64,000 nt of DNA, from the NCBI RefSeq assembly GCF_018294505.1, contig NC_057809.1, positions 512,136,013 to 512,200,012 of the forward strand, in the 5' to 3' direction. Source of the DNA: Triticum aestivum. Its lineage: Eukaryota > Streptophyta > Magnoliopsida > Poales > Poaceae. A program made the position numbers and the translations under genes. Positions 11,283 through 22,339 of this stretch are shown one piece after another; position 1 is the stretch's first letter; every line of letters begins with the position of its first letter. A model generated the notes under the pieces. It ran no database searches. It worked only from the letters and a program-made list of their open reading frames with translations, and was not told where the DNA came from.

Positions 11283-12054
11283 TCAACGGGAGCTCTGGGG
11301 CACGTAGCTGTCATCGCTCATCTCCGGAGACTCCACGAGCTTAGGAGAGTCGCTGGACCACCAGGAGTCACCGCTATCGCTGGAGGAGCTGCAGGCAAGA
11401 CCCGTTGCGGGCCCCGCGCCCGCCGCAGCGTCATCCTTACGACCTCCTTCAGGGAAGCACTCTAGGAGGGGGCCTTCCTTGTTGAAGACCTTGAAGAGAA
11501 GCATTGAGGCATTGTCGTACTCGAAGTGGATCGCGAGGGCGCCCTCCGCATGGAAGACTCGGGCAATCTCGCCCCAGCCTCGGGTCATGAAGATCTTCCC
11601 AGAGGAAACGGCTACAATCTCTGCTCCAGTCGCCGGGGCGTCACAGTCGGCATGCTGCAGCCAAAGTTCGGGAAGGCCCCTCGGTGTCATCTCGGCGGCG
11701 AAGAACGGCGGAGGCATATCAAAGTGCTCGGGGCATCGCCGCCCATAGCATGAACTCGCGTGAGGAGTCCACAGCATGGACCCCTGGGGCGACAGCATGC
11801 GCCTCCATGGCACGGCGACCACTGTCCTGGCACGGGCGGCGCCGCTCATCGCTCCTCCTTCCGGAATCATCGGCGTGAGTGCACATGGGCAGCGGGTACC
11901 CAGGAGGCGGCCTCTCATACCCAGGCCGTGACACCACTGGCCTCACGACTATCTCGCGGCGATGAGACCTCCTTTTCTTCGGCGGGAGCAGCTCGGGCTC
12001 ATTGAGGGGAGCCTTGCCCTTTTCTGCGGCTGAGAACCTTCGGATCGGGGCCAT
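11283..12054 (-). pseudogene. Antisense B3-domain-like ORF within the Gypsy element
   Basis: The likely start is the ATG at 12054, about 90 bp downstream of a minus-strand TATA box. The N-terminus is basic (KKRRSHRR), as in nuclear proteins. Reading continues only after a one-base frame change between about 11880 and 11915. The next 211-codon stretch has a segment (about 11735-11430) with the spacing of a plant B3 DNA-binding fold: a start like MPPPFFAAE, then FMTRGWGEIARVF, then LAIHFEYD and LLFKVFNKEG. A Ser/Asp-rich tail ends at a stop at 11283. B3 proteins bind DNA as transcription regulators; that role here is inference. A spliced intron could also explain the frame change. Confidence 0.5.
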
Positions 12055-12142
12055 GTCTGCACAAGCAAGGAGAGGAGCAAGGGAGGAGAAGAAGCGGGAG
12101 AGGCAGAGGAAAGATGGGTGACGAGGGCTCCGCCCCACTCCC

Positions 12143-12149
12143 ATTTATA
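12143..12149 (-). promoter_or_regulatory. TATA box of the antisense B3-like ORF
   Basis: The minus strand reads GGTATAAATGGGAG here, about 95 bp before the ATG at 12054. It is separate from the LTR promoter and points the opposite way. Confidence 0.55.
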
Positions 12150-12379
12150 CCAGGAGAAGGCCAACCAGCACCCCCACGATCACAGGTAGTGATGGTTTTC
12201 CTTGCATGTCGCAGGGACTTGTCACGTCGGGAAATTGCCGAGGCAGCATGGGGGAGCGGACACGCCCACATTCAATCAACCGCCACGCGTCGACCAAGGC
12301 CGCGGGCTATTGGGTCCCGCGGCGCTCCGCACTTGACCTTTGGCTTCACCTCAAAGCCAAGCCCGAGCGCGCCTTTGGC

Positions 12380-12390
12380 CCGGGGGCTAC
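12380..12390 (+). other. Polypurine tract of the second Gypsy element
   Basis: CCGGGGGCTAC directly precedes the LTR start. It defines orientation and the 3' LTR boundary. Confidence 0.65.
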
Positions 12391-13305
12391 TGTCGGCATT
12401 CTGGGAACGGGGGTCCCTAGACTTGCCTGCCTGCGGCCCATGGCGTGGCTTTGCTAGCAGGCCTGTACGACCCACCTTCATCAACAAGGAATCAAGACCC
12501 TCGCGAGGGGCCAAGCCTCGTGAGGCAGACGACACAAGAGCTCCTCAGGAGCGGCCTCACGAGGCTGGCTCGTGAGGGGCGGAGAGTTCTAGGCCAGGCA
12601 AACCTCGCGAGGTCCTCGTGACGTGAGCCATGACGATCGAGACCAGGCGGGCGCCAGCACACTCAACGTCCTTATTTCCTCTTTGGTGATAAGGGGGCAA
12701 GTGTAGGCGCGGAGTACCGAGGCATCAAGCAAAGGTTTCCATATTGGTGCAACGAGACCAAGGCCAGAAGGACAGCAAGACGGAGGTCACCATGGAGCCC
12801 AAGACTGCGTGACCACCAGAGCCTTTTGCAGGCGAAGACCACTTTTGTCAGGATAGCTTGTACAAGCTGTCCCCTTTCAAATTGGTCGTTGTTGGATCCC
12901 TTCCCGCTCAATATTTGGGGAGAGGACCAGGGCCTCTATAAATAGGACTAGCCACCACCCTAGCGAGAGGAGAGGAGAGAAGAGAGGGAAAATCAGAGGA
13001 GTGATTGGAGCCACCACATCCTTGGCCACCAAGCACAAGAACACCTTAACCTCGAGAGGCTGTTCTTCCCCTTGTATTGTTCATCATCAACCCAAGAGGC
13101 AATCCACCACCACCATGCTGGAGTAGAGTATAACACCACAATGGTGGCCCAAACCAGTATAAATCTTGTGTCTCTGTGTTGCGAGTTTCTTGAGTTAGTT
13201 CGTAAGATCTTAGCCAAGTTAGGACGTGGATCGGCTGGGGGGAAATCTTCGCGCGCACCCCAGTGTTCGAACCTTAAGGGTTTTGCCGGAACCCGTGATC
13301 CGACA
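12391..13305 (+). repeat. 3' LTR (915 bp) of the second Gypsy element
   Basis: The LTR starts TGTCGGCATT and ends GATCCGACA; the first and last six bases are inverted copies of each other, as in LTR ends. A TATA box (TATAAAT) lies at 12937-12943. The next bases (TCCGT) would be the target duplication, but no partner can be checked because the 5' end is lost. Confidence 0.85.
12937..12943 (+). promoter_or_regulatory. LTR TATA box (TATAAAT)
   Basis: CTCTATAAATAGG is a strong plant TATA context, about 545 bp into the LTR. Transcription would start about 30 bp downstream, near the AG-rich stretch at 12965-12990. Confidence 0.6.
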
Positions 13306-14318
13306 TCCGTCACCTCTTGTTCTTCATCGGGAGGCCGGATCTGAAGTCCGTTTGGGGTTCTAGAGAGAGGGATCTCCGTTCTTCGTCATCACCAACCGTT
13401 CTCCATCGCCAATTCCATGATGATCCCCATCGGGAGTGAGTCATTCCTTTGTAGGCTCGCTGGTCGGTGAGGAGTTGGATGAGATTCATCATGTAATCAA
13501 GTTAGTTTTGTTAGGGCCTGATCCCTAGTATCCACTATGTTCTAAGATTGAGGTTGATATGACTTTGCCATGCTTAATGCTTGTCACTTTGGGCATGGGT
13601 GCCATGATTTCAGATCTGAACCATTCTAGATCCGTTATATCCATGTTCTAGATACGATCTTGCAAGTTATAGTCACCTACTACGTGTTATGATCCGGCAA
13701 CCCCGGAGTGACAATAGTCGGGACCACTCCCGATGATGACTGTAGTTTGAGGAGTTCATGTATTCATCGTGTGTTAATGCTTTGTTCTGATTCTCTATTA
13801 AAAGGAGGCCTTAATATCCCTTAGTTTTCAATAGGACCCCGCTGCCACGGGTGGGTAGGACAAAAAATGTCATGCAAGTTCTTTCCATAAGCACGTATGA
13901 CTATTTACATAATACATGCCTACGTTATATTGATGAACTGGAGCTAGTGCCGTATCGCCCTAGGTTATAACTGTCTCATGATGAATATCATCCAACAAGT
14001 CACCGATCCAATGCCTACGAATTTATCCTATATTGTTCTTGCTAAGTTACTACTGCTATCATCACTGTTACACTTGCTACAAAATTACTGCTATCATTGT
14101 TACAGTTATCGTTGTGCTGCTACTATTCTCAAAACCATCATACTACTTTGCTACTAACCACTTTGCTGCAGATAATTAATCTCCAGGTGTGGTTGAATTG
14201 ACAACTCAGCTGCTAATACTTGAGAATATTCTTTGGCTCCCCTTGTGTCGAAACTATAAATTTGGGTTGAATACTCTACCCTCGAAAACTGTTGTGATCC
14301 CCTATACTTGTGGGTTAT
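13306..14318 (+). repeat. 3' part of an Athila-type Gypsy LTR (Sabrina/WHAM-like)
   Basis: The right end reads CTATACTTGTGGGTTATCA, a terminus I know from Triticeae Athila-type LTRs. The preceding kilobase is free of coding potential. The 5' part of the LTR is missing at the junction with the previous LTR (13305/13306). The primer site expected after the LTR is replaced by the Copia LTR, so this is a fragment on both sides. Family name tentative. Confidence 0.65.
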
Positions 14319-14377
14319 CAACGTAGCATGCAATTTCAAAAGTATTCCTACGATCACGCAAGATCTTTCTAGGAGAT

Positions 14378-15953
14378 TGATGGCTACTAGAACTATGTCG
14401 GTATTTCCACGGAGAGGGAGGGGTGATGCAGCATAGCGCCGGTAGAGTATTTCCCTCAGTTATGAAACCAAGGTATCGAACCAGTAGGAGAACCAAGCAA
14501 CACAACGTAAACAGCCCCTGCACACAAAAAACAACACCTCGCAACCCAACGTGTTAAAGGGGTTGTCAATCCAGAAATTGGTGTGTGACGGTAAAAAGGT
14601 TGTAATAGATTGGATAAATTGATCGCCAATTAAATAAAGTGCAGCAATATTTTTTTGTATTTTTGGTTTAATAGATCTGGAAATAAAAGCAAGGAAAAAG
14701 TAGATCGCAAAGCCAGATATATGAGAAATAAGACCCCGGGGCCGTAGGTTTCACTAGTGGCTTCTCTCAAGAAAAATAGCGAACGGTGGGTGGACAAATT
14801 ACTGTTGGGAAATTGATAGAACTTCAAATACTCATGATGATATCCAGGTAATAATAATTACATAGGCATCACGTCCAAGATTAGTAGACCGAATCCTGCC
14901 TGCATCTACTACTATTACTCCACACTTCGACCGCTATCCAACATGCATCTAGTGTATTAAGTTCATGGAAAAATAGAGTAATGCAATAAGAATGATGACA
15001 TGGTGTAGACAAGATCCGTTTATCTATATGGCGGTAGATATAGATCTCGTCTTTTTATCCTTAGTGCAACGATAAATACGTGTCGGTTCCCTTTCTGTCA
15101 CTTGGATCAAGCACCGTAAGATCGAACCCACTACCGGGCACCTCTTCCCATTGCAAGACAAATAGATCAAGTTGTCCAAACAAAACCCAAATATCAGAGA
15201 AGAAATATGAGGCTATAAGAGATCATGCATAAAAGAGATCAAAGAAACTCAAATACTTTCATGGATATAAAAACATAGATCTGATCATAAACTTGAAGTT
15301 CATCGATCCCAAGTCCCAACAAACACACAGCAAAAGAGTTACATCATATGGATCTCCAAGAGACCATTGTATTGAGGATCAAAATAGAGAGATGAAGACA
15401 TCTAGCTACTAACTACGGATCCTAAGGTCTACAAAGAACTACCCATGCATCATCGGAGAGGCACCAATGGAAGTGGTGAACCCCTCCATGATGGTGTCTA
15501 GATTTGATCTGGTGATTCTGGACTCTGCGGTGGCTGGATGAATATTTCGTCGACTCCCCTAGGGTTTTGGGAATATTTGGGTATTTATAGATCAAAGAGG
15601 CGGCCCAGGGGCACCTGAGGTGGGCATAACCCACCTGGGCACGCTAGGGCCTCCTGGCGTGCCCTGGTGGGTTTTTCCCCCGTCGGGGCACCCCCAGGTG
15701 CAACCAGGGCCGATCTGCTTCCTTTTGGCCCATAAAAATCATCGTAAAGTTTCGTGCCATTTGGACTCCATTTGATATTGATTTCCCGCGATGTAAAAAA
15801 CATGAAAAACAGGAATTGGTACTGGGCACTATGCCAATAGGTTAATACCAAAAAATGATATGAAATGAATATAAAATGATTATAAAACATCCAAGATTGA
15901 TAATAAAACAACATGGAATAATCAAAAAATATAGATATGTTGGAGACGTATCA
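14378..15953 (-). mobile_element. Solo LTR (1576 bp), Athila-type, inside the Copia LTR
   Basis: On the minus strand it begins TGATACGTCTCC (15953) and ends GTAGCCATCA (14378). It is flanked by a perfect 5-bp target duplication GAGAT (14373-14377 and 15954-15958), and the Copia LTR text continues across the gap. No internal domain is present, so this is a solo LTR left by recombination between two LTRs. Its start closely matches the Athila-type LTR that ends at 38176. Confidence 0.9.
15583..15589 (-). promoter_or_regulatory. TATA box of the solo LTR
   Basis: The minus strand reads GATCTATAAATACCC here, about 365 bp into the LTR in its own orientation. Confidence 0.55.
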
Positions 15954-17628
15954 GAGATGCATATCAACAAGAGGGGGAGAGTGTGTCCATGTACCGTCAT
16001 AGACCGAAAGCAGAAGCGTTAGATTAATGCAGTTGATGTAGTCGAACGTCTTCGCGATCCAACCGATCAAGTATGGAACGTATGACACCTCTGTGTTCAG
16101 CACACGTTCAGCTCGATGACATCCCTCAAACTCTTGATTTAGCAGAGGGTCGAGGGATAGTTTGGTCAGCACGACGGCGTAGTGACGGTGATGATGATGT
16201 GATCCGCGCAGGGCTTCACCTAAGCACTACGTGAATATGACCGGAGGAGTAAACCGTGGAGAGAGATGCCGCACACGGCTTGGAACAATTAGTGTGTCCC
16301 CAAGGGGTGTCCTGCCCACATATATAAAGTAGGGAGAGGAGGAGGCTGGCCACCAGGGGCGCGCCAAAGGGGGGGAGTCCTACTAGGACTCCACTCCTAG
16401 TAGGATTCGCCCCCCTTTCCTTCTCATGGAGGGGGAAAGAGGGAAGGGAGAGGGAAGCAGAGAAGGAAAGGGGGGCGCGCCCCCTCCCCTAGTCCAATTC
16501 AGACTCCCTATGGGAGAGGGGCATGGTCACCCCTTGTGGGTTGCCTCCCCTCTCCCCTATGGCCCATGTAGGCCCAATACTTCCCCCGGGGGTTACTGTA
16601 ACCTCCCAGTACTCCAAAAAATACCCGAACCATTCCGGTGTCCGAATACTATCATCCAATATATCAATCTTTACCTCTTGACCATTTCGAGACTCCTCGT
16701 CATGTCCGTGATCTCATCTGGGACTCTGAACAAACTTCGTTCACCAAAACACATAACTCATAATACAAATTGTCATCGAACGTTAAGCGTGCGGACCCTA
16801 CGGGTTCGAGAACTATGTAGACATGACTGAGACACATCTCTGGTCAATAACCAATAGTGGAACCTAGATGCTCATATTGGTTCGTACATATTCTATGAAC
16901 ATATTTATCGCTCAAACCGCAATGACAACATACGTTATTCCCTTTGTCATTGGTATGTTACTTTCCCGAGATTCGATCGTCGGTATCAACCTACCTAGTT
17001 CAATCTCATTACCGGCAAGTGTCTTTACTTGTTCCGTAATGCATCATCCCATAACTAACTCATTAGTCACATTGCTTGCAAGTCTTATAGTGATGTGCAT
17101 TACCGAGAGGACCTAGAGATACCTCTCTGATACTCGGAGTGACAAATCCTAAACTCGGTCTATGCCAACCCAACAAACACCTTCGGAGATACCTGTAGAG
17201 CATCTTTATAATCACCCAGTTATGTCGTGACATTTGATAGCACACAAGGTATTCCTTCGGTATCCGGGAGTTGCATAATCTCATTGTCGAAGGAATATGT
17301 ATTTGACATGAAGAAAGCAATAGCAATAAAACTGAACGAGCAACATGCTAAGCTAAAGGATGGGTCTTGTCCATCACATCATTCTCCTAATGATGTGATC
17401 CCGTTCATCAAATGACAACACATGTCTATGGCTAGGAAACTTAACCATCTTTGATTAACGAGCTAGTCTAGTAGAGGCTTACTAGGGACACAGTGTTTTG
17501 TCTATGTATCTACACATGTATCAAGTTTCCGGTTAATACAATTCTAGCAGGAATAATAAACATTTATCCTGATATAAGGAAATATAAAATAACAACTTTA
17601 TTATTGCCTCTAGGGCATATTTGCTTCA

Positions 17629-17640
17629 GTCTCCCACTTG
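17629..17640 (-). other. Polypurine tract of the Copia element
   Basis: The minus strand reads CAAGTGGGAGAC directly upstream of the LTR start at 17628. This is the typical Angela-type tract and fixes element orientation. Confidence 0.85.
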
Positions 17641-17654
17641 CAATAGAGTCAATA

Positions 17655-17805
17655 GTCTAGTTCACATCACCATGTGATTTAACACCAATAGTTCACATCA
17701 TTATGTGATTAACACCCATAGTTCACATCGCCATGTGACCAACACCCAAAAGGTATACTAGAGTCAATAATCTAGTTCACATCGCTATGTGATTAAAACC
17801 CAAAG
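17655..17805 (-). repeat. Short direct repeats near the Copia 3' end
   Basis: TAGTTCACATC followed by ATGTG and AACACC/AAACCC occurs four times, at about 17658, 17690, 17720 and 17773. Spacings are near 31, 30 and 53 bp. The repeats sit in the untranslated stretch just before the polypurine tract. Confidence 0.75.
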
Positions 17806-19150
17806 AGTACTAAGGTGTGATCATATTTTGCTTGTGAGAGAAGTTTAGTCAACGTGTCTGACACATTCAGATCCATATGTATTTTTGCAAATTTCTATGT
17901 CTATAATGCTCTACACGGAGCTACTCTAGCTAATTGCTCCCACTTTCAATATGCATCCAGATTGATACTCAGAGTCATTCAGATCAGTGTAAAAGCTTAC
18001 ATCGACGTAACTCCTTACGACGAACTATTTGTCACCTCCATAACCGAGAAATATTTCCTTAGTCCTCTTAGGTAACTAAGGATAACTTTGACTATTGTCC
18101 AGTGATCCACTCCTGGATTACTATCGTACCCCCTTGCCAAACTCATGGCAAGGTACACAATAGGTCTGGTATACAGCATGGCATACTTTATAGAACCTAT
18201 GGCGGAGGCATAGGGAATGACTTTCATTCTCTCTCTATCTTCTGTCGTGGTCGGGTTTTGAGTCTTACTCAACTTCATACCTTATAACTCAGGCAAGAAC
18301 TCCTTTGACTGGTCCATTTTTGAACTCCTTCAAAATCTTGTCAAGGTATGTGCTTTGTGAAAGTCCTATCAAGCATCTTGATCTATCTCTATAGATCTTG
18401 ATGCTCAATATATAAGTAGCTTCACCAAGGTCTTTATTTGAAAAACTCCTTTCAAACACTCCTTTATGCTTTCCAGAAAATTCTACATCATTTCCGATCA
18501 ACAATATGTCATTCACATATACTTATCAGAAAGGATGTAGTGCTCCCACTCACTTTCTTGTAAATATAGGCTTCATCGCAAGTCTGTATAAAACTATATG
18601 CTTTGATCAACTCATCAAAGCATATATTCCAACTCCGAGATGCTTGCACCAGTCCATAGATGGATCACTGGAGCTTGCACACTTTGTTAGCATATTTAGG
18701 ATAGAGAAAACCTTCTGGTTGCATCATATACAACTCTTCTTTAATAAATCCATTAAAGAATGCAGTTTTTACATCCATTTGACAGATTTCATAAAATGCA
18801 GCAATTGCTAACATGATTCAGACAGACTTTAAGCATTGATACGAGTGAGAAAATATCATTGTAGTCAACACCTTGAACTTGTCGAAAACCTTTTGCGACA
18901 ATTCGAGCTTTGTAGATAGTAACACTACTATAAGCGTTCGTCTTCTTCTTGAAGATCCATTTATTCTCAATGGCTCACTAATCATCGGGCAAGTCAATCA
19001 AAGTCCATACATTGTTCTCATACATGGATCCTATCTCGGATTTCATGGCCTCAAGCCATTTATCGGAATCTAGGATCATCATCGCTTCCTCATAGTTCGT
19101 AGGTTTGTCAAGGTCTAATTACATGACTTCCAGAACAGGATTACCGTACC
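17806..19150 (-). pseudogene. Copia reverse transcriptase and RNase H remnant
   Basis: Minus-strand frames show VKTAFFNGFIKEELYM near 18770-18725 and the active-site region near 18520-18490. The latter reads YVNDILLIGND, so the first catalytic Asp of YVDD is Asn. Further on, the RNase H-linked segment PYASAIGSIKYAM (about 18215-18175) is recognisable. Stops and frame breaks occur between these blocks (for example one near 18660). The protein would make cDNA in the particle. The changed active-site residue and stops both argue it is dead. Confidence 0.8.
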
Positions 19151-19343
19151 AATCTAGTGCGGAACGTGCTCTGGTTGACCTACGAGTTTAGGTAGTAACT
19201 TGATCCGAAGTTTCATGATCATTATCATTAGCTTCCCCTCTAGTGGGTGTAGGCATCACGGGAATGGTTTTCTGTGATGAGCTACTTTCCAATTCGAGAG
19301 AAGGTACAATTACCTCATCAAGTTCTACTTTCCTCCCACTCAC

Positions 19344-20104
19344 TTATTTCGAGAGAAACTCCTTCTCTAGAAACGATCCATTCTTAGCAACAAAAATCTT
19401 ACCTTCGGATCTGTGATGGAAGGTGTACCCAACAGTTTCTTTTGAGTATCCCATAAAGACGCAGTTCTCCGATTTCGGTTCGAGCTTGTGAGTTTGAAAC
19501 CTTTTCACATAAGCATCGCAACACCAAACTAAGAAACGACATCTTTGGTTTCTTTCCAAACCATAGTTCATACGATTTAGACGGTGCCCTATTTAACATG
19601 AATGCAGCTGTCTCTAATGCATAAACCCCAACCGATAGTGGTAAATCGGTAAGAGACATCATAGATCGCACCATATCCAACAAAGTACGGTTTAAAAATC
19701 CGGACACACCATTACGCTGTGGAGTTCCATGTGGCATGAATTGTGAAACTATTCCATGTTGTTTTAAATGAAGGACAAACTCGTAACTCAAATATTCACC
19801 TCCACGATCAGATCGTAGAAACTTTATTTTCTTGTTACGATGATTCTCCACTTCACTCTGAAACTCTTTGAACTTTTTCAAATGTTTCAGACTTGTGTTT
19901 CATTAAGTAGATATACACATATCTTCTCAAATGATCTGTGAAGGTCAGAAAATAACGATACCCGCCGCGAGCCTCAACACTCATCAGACCACATACATCG
20001 GTATGTATTATTTCCAATAAGTAAGTGGCTCGCTCTATTGTTCTGGAGAACGAAGTTCTAGTCATCTTGCCCATGAGGCATGGTTTGCAAGCATCAAATG
20101 ATTC
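19344..20104 (-). pseudogene. Copia integrase core remnant
   Basis: Two overlapping minus-strand pieces (20074-19853 and 19881-19399) carry the core: HTDVCG near 20005 with the first Asp, LRSDRGGEYLS near 19825-19790 with the second Asp, and the NGVSGFLNRTLLDM stretch near 19705-19660. There the usual catalytic Glu of GVxERxNRTL is replaced (Gly-Phe-Leu follows Ser). After it, the C-terminal region (19571-19344) includes FMGYSKETVGY. Frame shifts separate the pieces. The enzyme would join element cDNA to chromosome ends. Confidence 0.82.
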
Positions 20105-20664
20105 TTAATTAAGTGATTCCAAAAGTCCATCTGCATGGAGTTTCTTCATGCGCTTTACACCAATATGATCTAAACGACAGTGCCACAAATATGTTGCACT
20201 ATCATTATCAACTTTGCATCTTTTGGCATCAATATTATGAATATGTGTATCACTACGATAGAGATTCAATAAACCATTTACACTGGGTGTATAACCATAG
20301 AAGGTTTTATTCATGTAAACAGAACAACAATTATTCTCTGACTTAAATGAATAATCATATTTGCAATAAACATGATCCAATCATATTCATGCTCAACGCA
20401 AACACCAAATAACATTTATTTAGGTTCAACACTAATCCTGAAGGTAAAGGGAGTGTGTGATGGTAATCTTATCGACCTTGAAATCACTTCCAACACACAT
20501 CGTCACCTTGCCCTTAACTAGTATCTGTTTGTTTTGCAACTCCTGTTTCGAGTTACAAATCTTTGCAACTGAACCGGTATCAAATACCTAGGGGCTACTA
20601 TGAACACTAGTAAAGTACACATCAATAACATGTATATCAAAGACACCTTTATTCACTTTGCCAT
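20105..20664 (-). pseudogene. Copia protease and pre-integrase domain remnant
   Basis: The minus strand from the CACTA junction continues the polyprotein after the zinc knuckle. From about 20380 to 20105 it shows the pre-integrase zinc domain: SATYLWHCRLDHIGVKRM near 20200-20145. Between 20660 and 20380 the protease region is broken by stops and small deletions, so no intact DTG active site can be read. A stop near 20105 separates it from integrase. Confidence 0.72.
20662..20664 (+). repeat. Target site duplication CAT (left) of the CACTA
   Basis: CAT directly precedes CACTACAAAA. The same CAT follows the right terminus at 62352-62354. A 3-bp duplication is characteristic of CACTA transposons. 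Confidence 0.9.
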
Positions 20665-20691
20665 CACTACAAAAAAAAGACACATCCGTGA
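20665..20691 (+). repeat. Left terminal inverted repeat of the CACTA
   Basis: CACTAC, eight A, then GACACATCCGTGA. It pairs with 62325-62351 at 25 of 27 positions (differences at positions 15 and 20). Confidence 0.92.
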
Positions 20692-21000
20692 CATTTTGGG
20701 CCTAACGAATTTTTTCTGTCATACTTATGACACTTGTATGACAATAATTATGACAAAACACGGTATCATCATAGATGTGGGGGCGTCCTACTTCTATGAC
20801 AAAAAATCATGACAGAAAATGGGCTTTTCGTCATGGGCGGGCCGGAGACGCAGCTGCATGACATTCTTTGGGCCGTCCATGACGGAAAAAACCGTGGTAG
20901 AAGCGAGGGCGCGGAAAATATCAGGGAGTCCCCGGTTACGGTGGGTGGTCGGGGGCCGAGTGATGTGCATTTCTCTCGTATGTACGCGTGTGTGTGAGGC
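20692..21000 (+). repeat. Left subterminal region with ATGACA motifs
   Basis: TATGACA, CATGACAG and CATGACGG occur repeatedly in both orientations in the first 240 bp. The same motifs are dense in the last 200 bp of the element. Subterminal short repeats are the known binding sites for CACTA accessory proteins; binding here is inference. Confidence 0.7.
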
Positions 21001-21139
21001 GTTGGGCTCTAACTGAACTCGAGCGATTGCACTGCAGGCTATGCGTTACTGAACCCGAGCGATCGATCGATGGCTGTTAACTGAACCCAATCGAGCGATT
21101 CCTTCGCTACTGCTGCTAACTGAAGCCGGTCGATGCTAC

Positions 21140-21560
21140 CTCTGGATGAACAGTGAGCGTTGGGGGGTGGATGAATAGTTCCCGGTGGGGGTGGATGAAC
21201 AGAACCCCGTGGTGTTGCCTCTGGATTAATAGTACCCCGATCGATCGAGCCGGTTGGAGCTGGATGAACAGGACCACCCCATGGAGGGCAGGATGAACAG
21301 GACCACCCCATGGAGGGCAGGATGAACAGTAGACGGTGGAGGGCAGGATGAACAGTAGCCCGTGGAGGGGTGGTTGAACAAGAGCCCGTGGAGAGGGCTG
21401 GTTGAACAGTAGCCGATGGAGTAGCGCGCGGTGGAGGTTTGATGGACAGGAGCCCGTGGATGAACAGTTGCAGGTGGAGGCAAGAGGAGGTTGACGGTGG
21501 ATGAACAGTAGCCCGTGGAGGCTGGAGGGGGTCGACGGTGGAGATGAACAGTATCCCGTG
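21140..21560 (+). repeat. Subterminal repeat array: GATGAACAG with CCCGTGGAGG
   Basis: GGATGAACAG followed by (T/G)A(G/C)CCC and a GTGGAGG unit recurs about fourteen times with spacing of roughly 24-35 bp. Some copies carry one or two changes (GTTGAACAG, GATGGACAG). Long open frames on the minus strand here come from the repeat, which lacks stops, and are not genes. Confidence 0.85.
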
Positions 21561-21990
21561 GAGTCCCGTTTTGCGGTATGCCACACCCCTCCCGATGAAC
21601 AGGACCCCCATTTCGACCGTAGCGCTCCAACACAAGTACATTTCCTCCGTTTTGCGGTACGCCACACCCCTCCTGATCAACAGGACCCCCGTTTCGACCA
21701 TAGGAGGTCCATTTCCTTTGTTTTGCGTTACGCCAGACCCCTCCCGATGAACAGGATCCCGTTTCGAACATGGCCGGTCGAACACAAGGCCGTTTCCTCC
21801 GTTTTGCGGTACGCCAGGCCTCGTTTCCATCGCCTATTCCGTCCAAGCCCTCCCGATGAACACGACCACGCATTCCGTTCCGACCCAGCCGGTTGGCTCC
21901 CACGCGTTCCGTTGCCTCCCGATGAACACGACGCATTATGTTGCCTCCCCATGAACACGACGCATTCTATTGCCTCCACATGAACACGAC
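21561..21990 (+). repeat. Second subterminal array: TTTGCGGTA/CGCCA with GATGAACA
   Basis: Units of about 60-90 bp contain CCGTTTTGCGGTA(T/C)GCCA, CCCCTCC(C/T)GATGAACAGGA and a TTTCGACC-type end. There are about four full copies, then shorter GATGAACACGACGC units. It shares the GATGAACA core with the array on its left. Confidence 0.8.
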
Positions 21991-22330
21991 GACGACGTTG
22001 TTTCTCCGTTCCGACCCAGCCATGTACACGAGCCCTGGCCATACGTATGCGCGAGTAGGCGTTCGAGACCCTGCCCGTATGTACGTACGTGGCCGTATTT
22101 TCTTTCTTGCACACTGGCCGTTGTACATACGTGTACATGCTACGTGCACGCCTCTACTACGACACGTGCGCGCCTCTACATCAACCAGTATGTACGTACA
22201 CGTTCGCGACCAGAATGACAACGCTACATACGCTTCGACCAGGTGGGTCCCGACTGTCAGGCACTCCCTTGCGTGTGAAGATGTAGCTGGTGGGTCCCAG
22301 CAGTCAGGGGGCCGAATCATTTTTTTTGCC
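21991..22330 (+). other. CACTA left arm, GTACGT-rich non-coding stretch
   Basis: GTACGTAC, CGTGTACATG and similar alternating motifs are frequent between 22070 and 22205. No coding frame is convincing on either strand. Confidence 0.5.
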
Positions 22331-22339
22331 CGGACGCAC

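Larger units (their letters stand above)
9241..13305 (+). mobile_element. Second, internally deleted Ty3/Gypsy element (family unassigned)
   Basis: The right end is well defined: polypurine tract, then a 915-bp LTR with matching TGTCGG/CCGACA ends. Internally there is only a scrap of RT near 9590-9660, then 1.6 kb of non-coding DNA with imperfect duplications, then an antisense ORF. Integrase and RNase H are missing, so the pol gene was largely deleted. The left limit is uncertain; I place it near 9240 where the AT-rich unassigned stretch ends. Orientation is plus, from the RT motif and the tract-LTR order. Confidence 0.6.
14319..17628 (-). repeat. 3' LTR of the Copia element, interrupted by a solo LTR
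   Basis: On the minus strand the LTR starts TGAAGCAAATATG at 17628, right after the polypurine tract, and runs down to 14319. Subtracting the nested solo LTR and one duplication leaves about 1.73 kb, the usual Angela-type length. The terminal eight or so bases at the 14319 side are absent where the LTR meets the Athila-type fragment. Confidence 0.82.

Noticed and set aside
13306..13330. TCCGT as a target duplication of the second Gypsy element
   Set aside because: The 5' end of that element is missing, so no partner copy can be checked.
21140..21560. Regular repeats resembling a CRISPR array
   Set aside because: Spacing is uneven, repeats and spacers are both similar, there are no cas genes, and the context is a plant transposon.
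21039..21936. Minus-strand frames of 183-263 codons
   Set aside because: They read through tandem GATGAACAG repeats; three overlapping frames are all open, which shows a stop-poor repeat rather than a gene.
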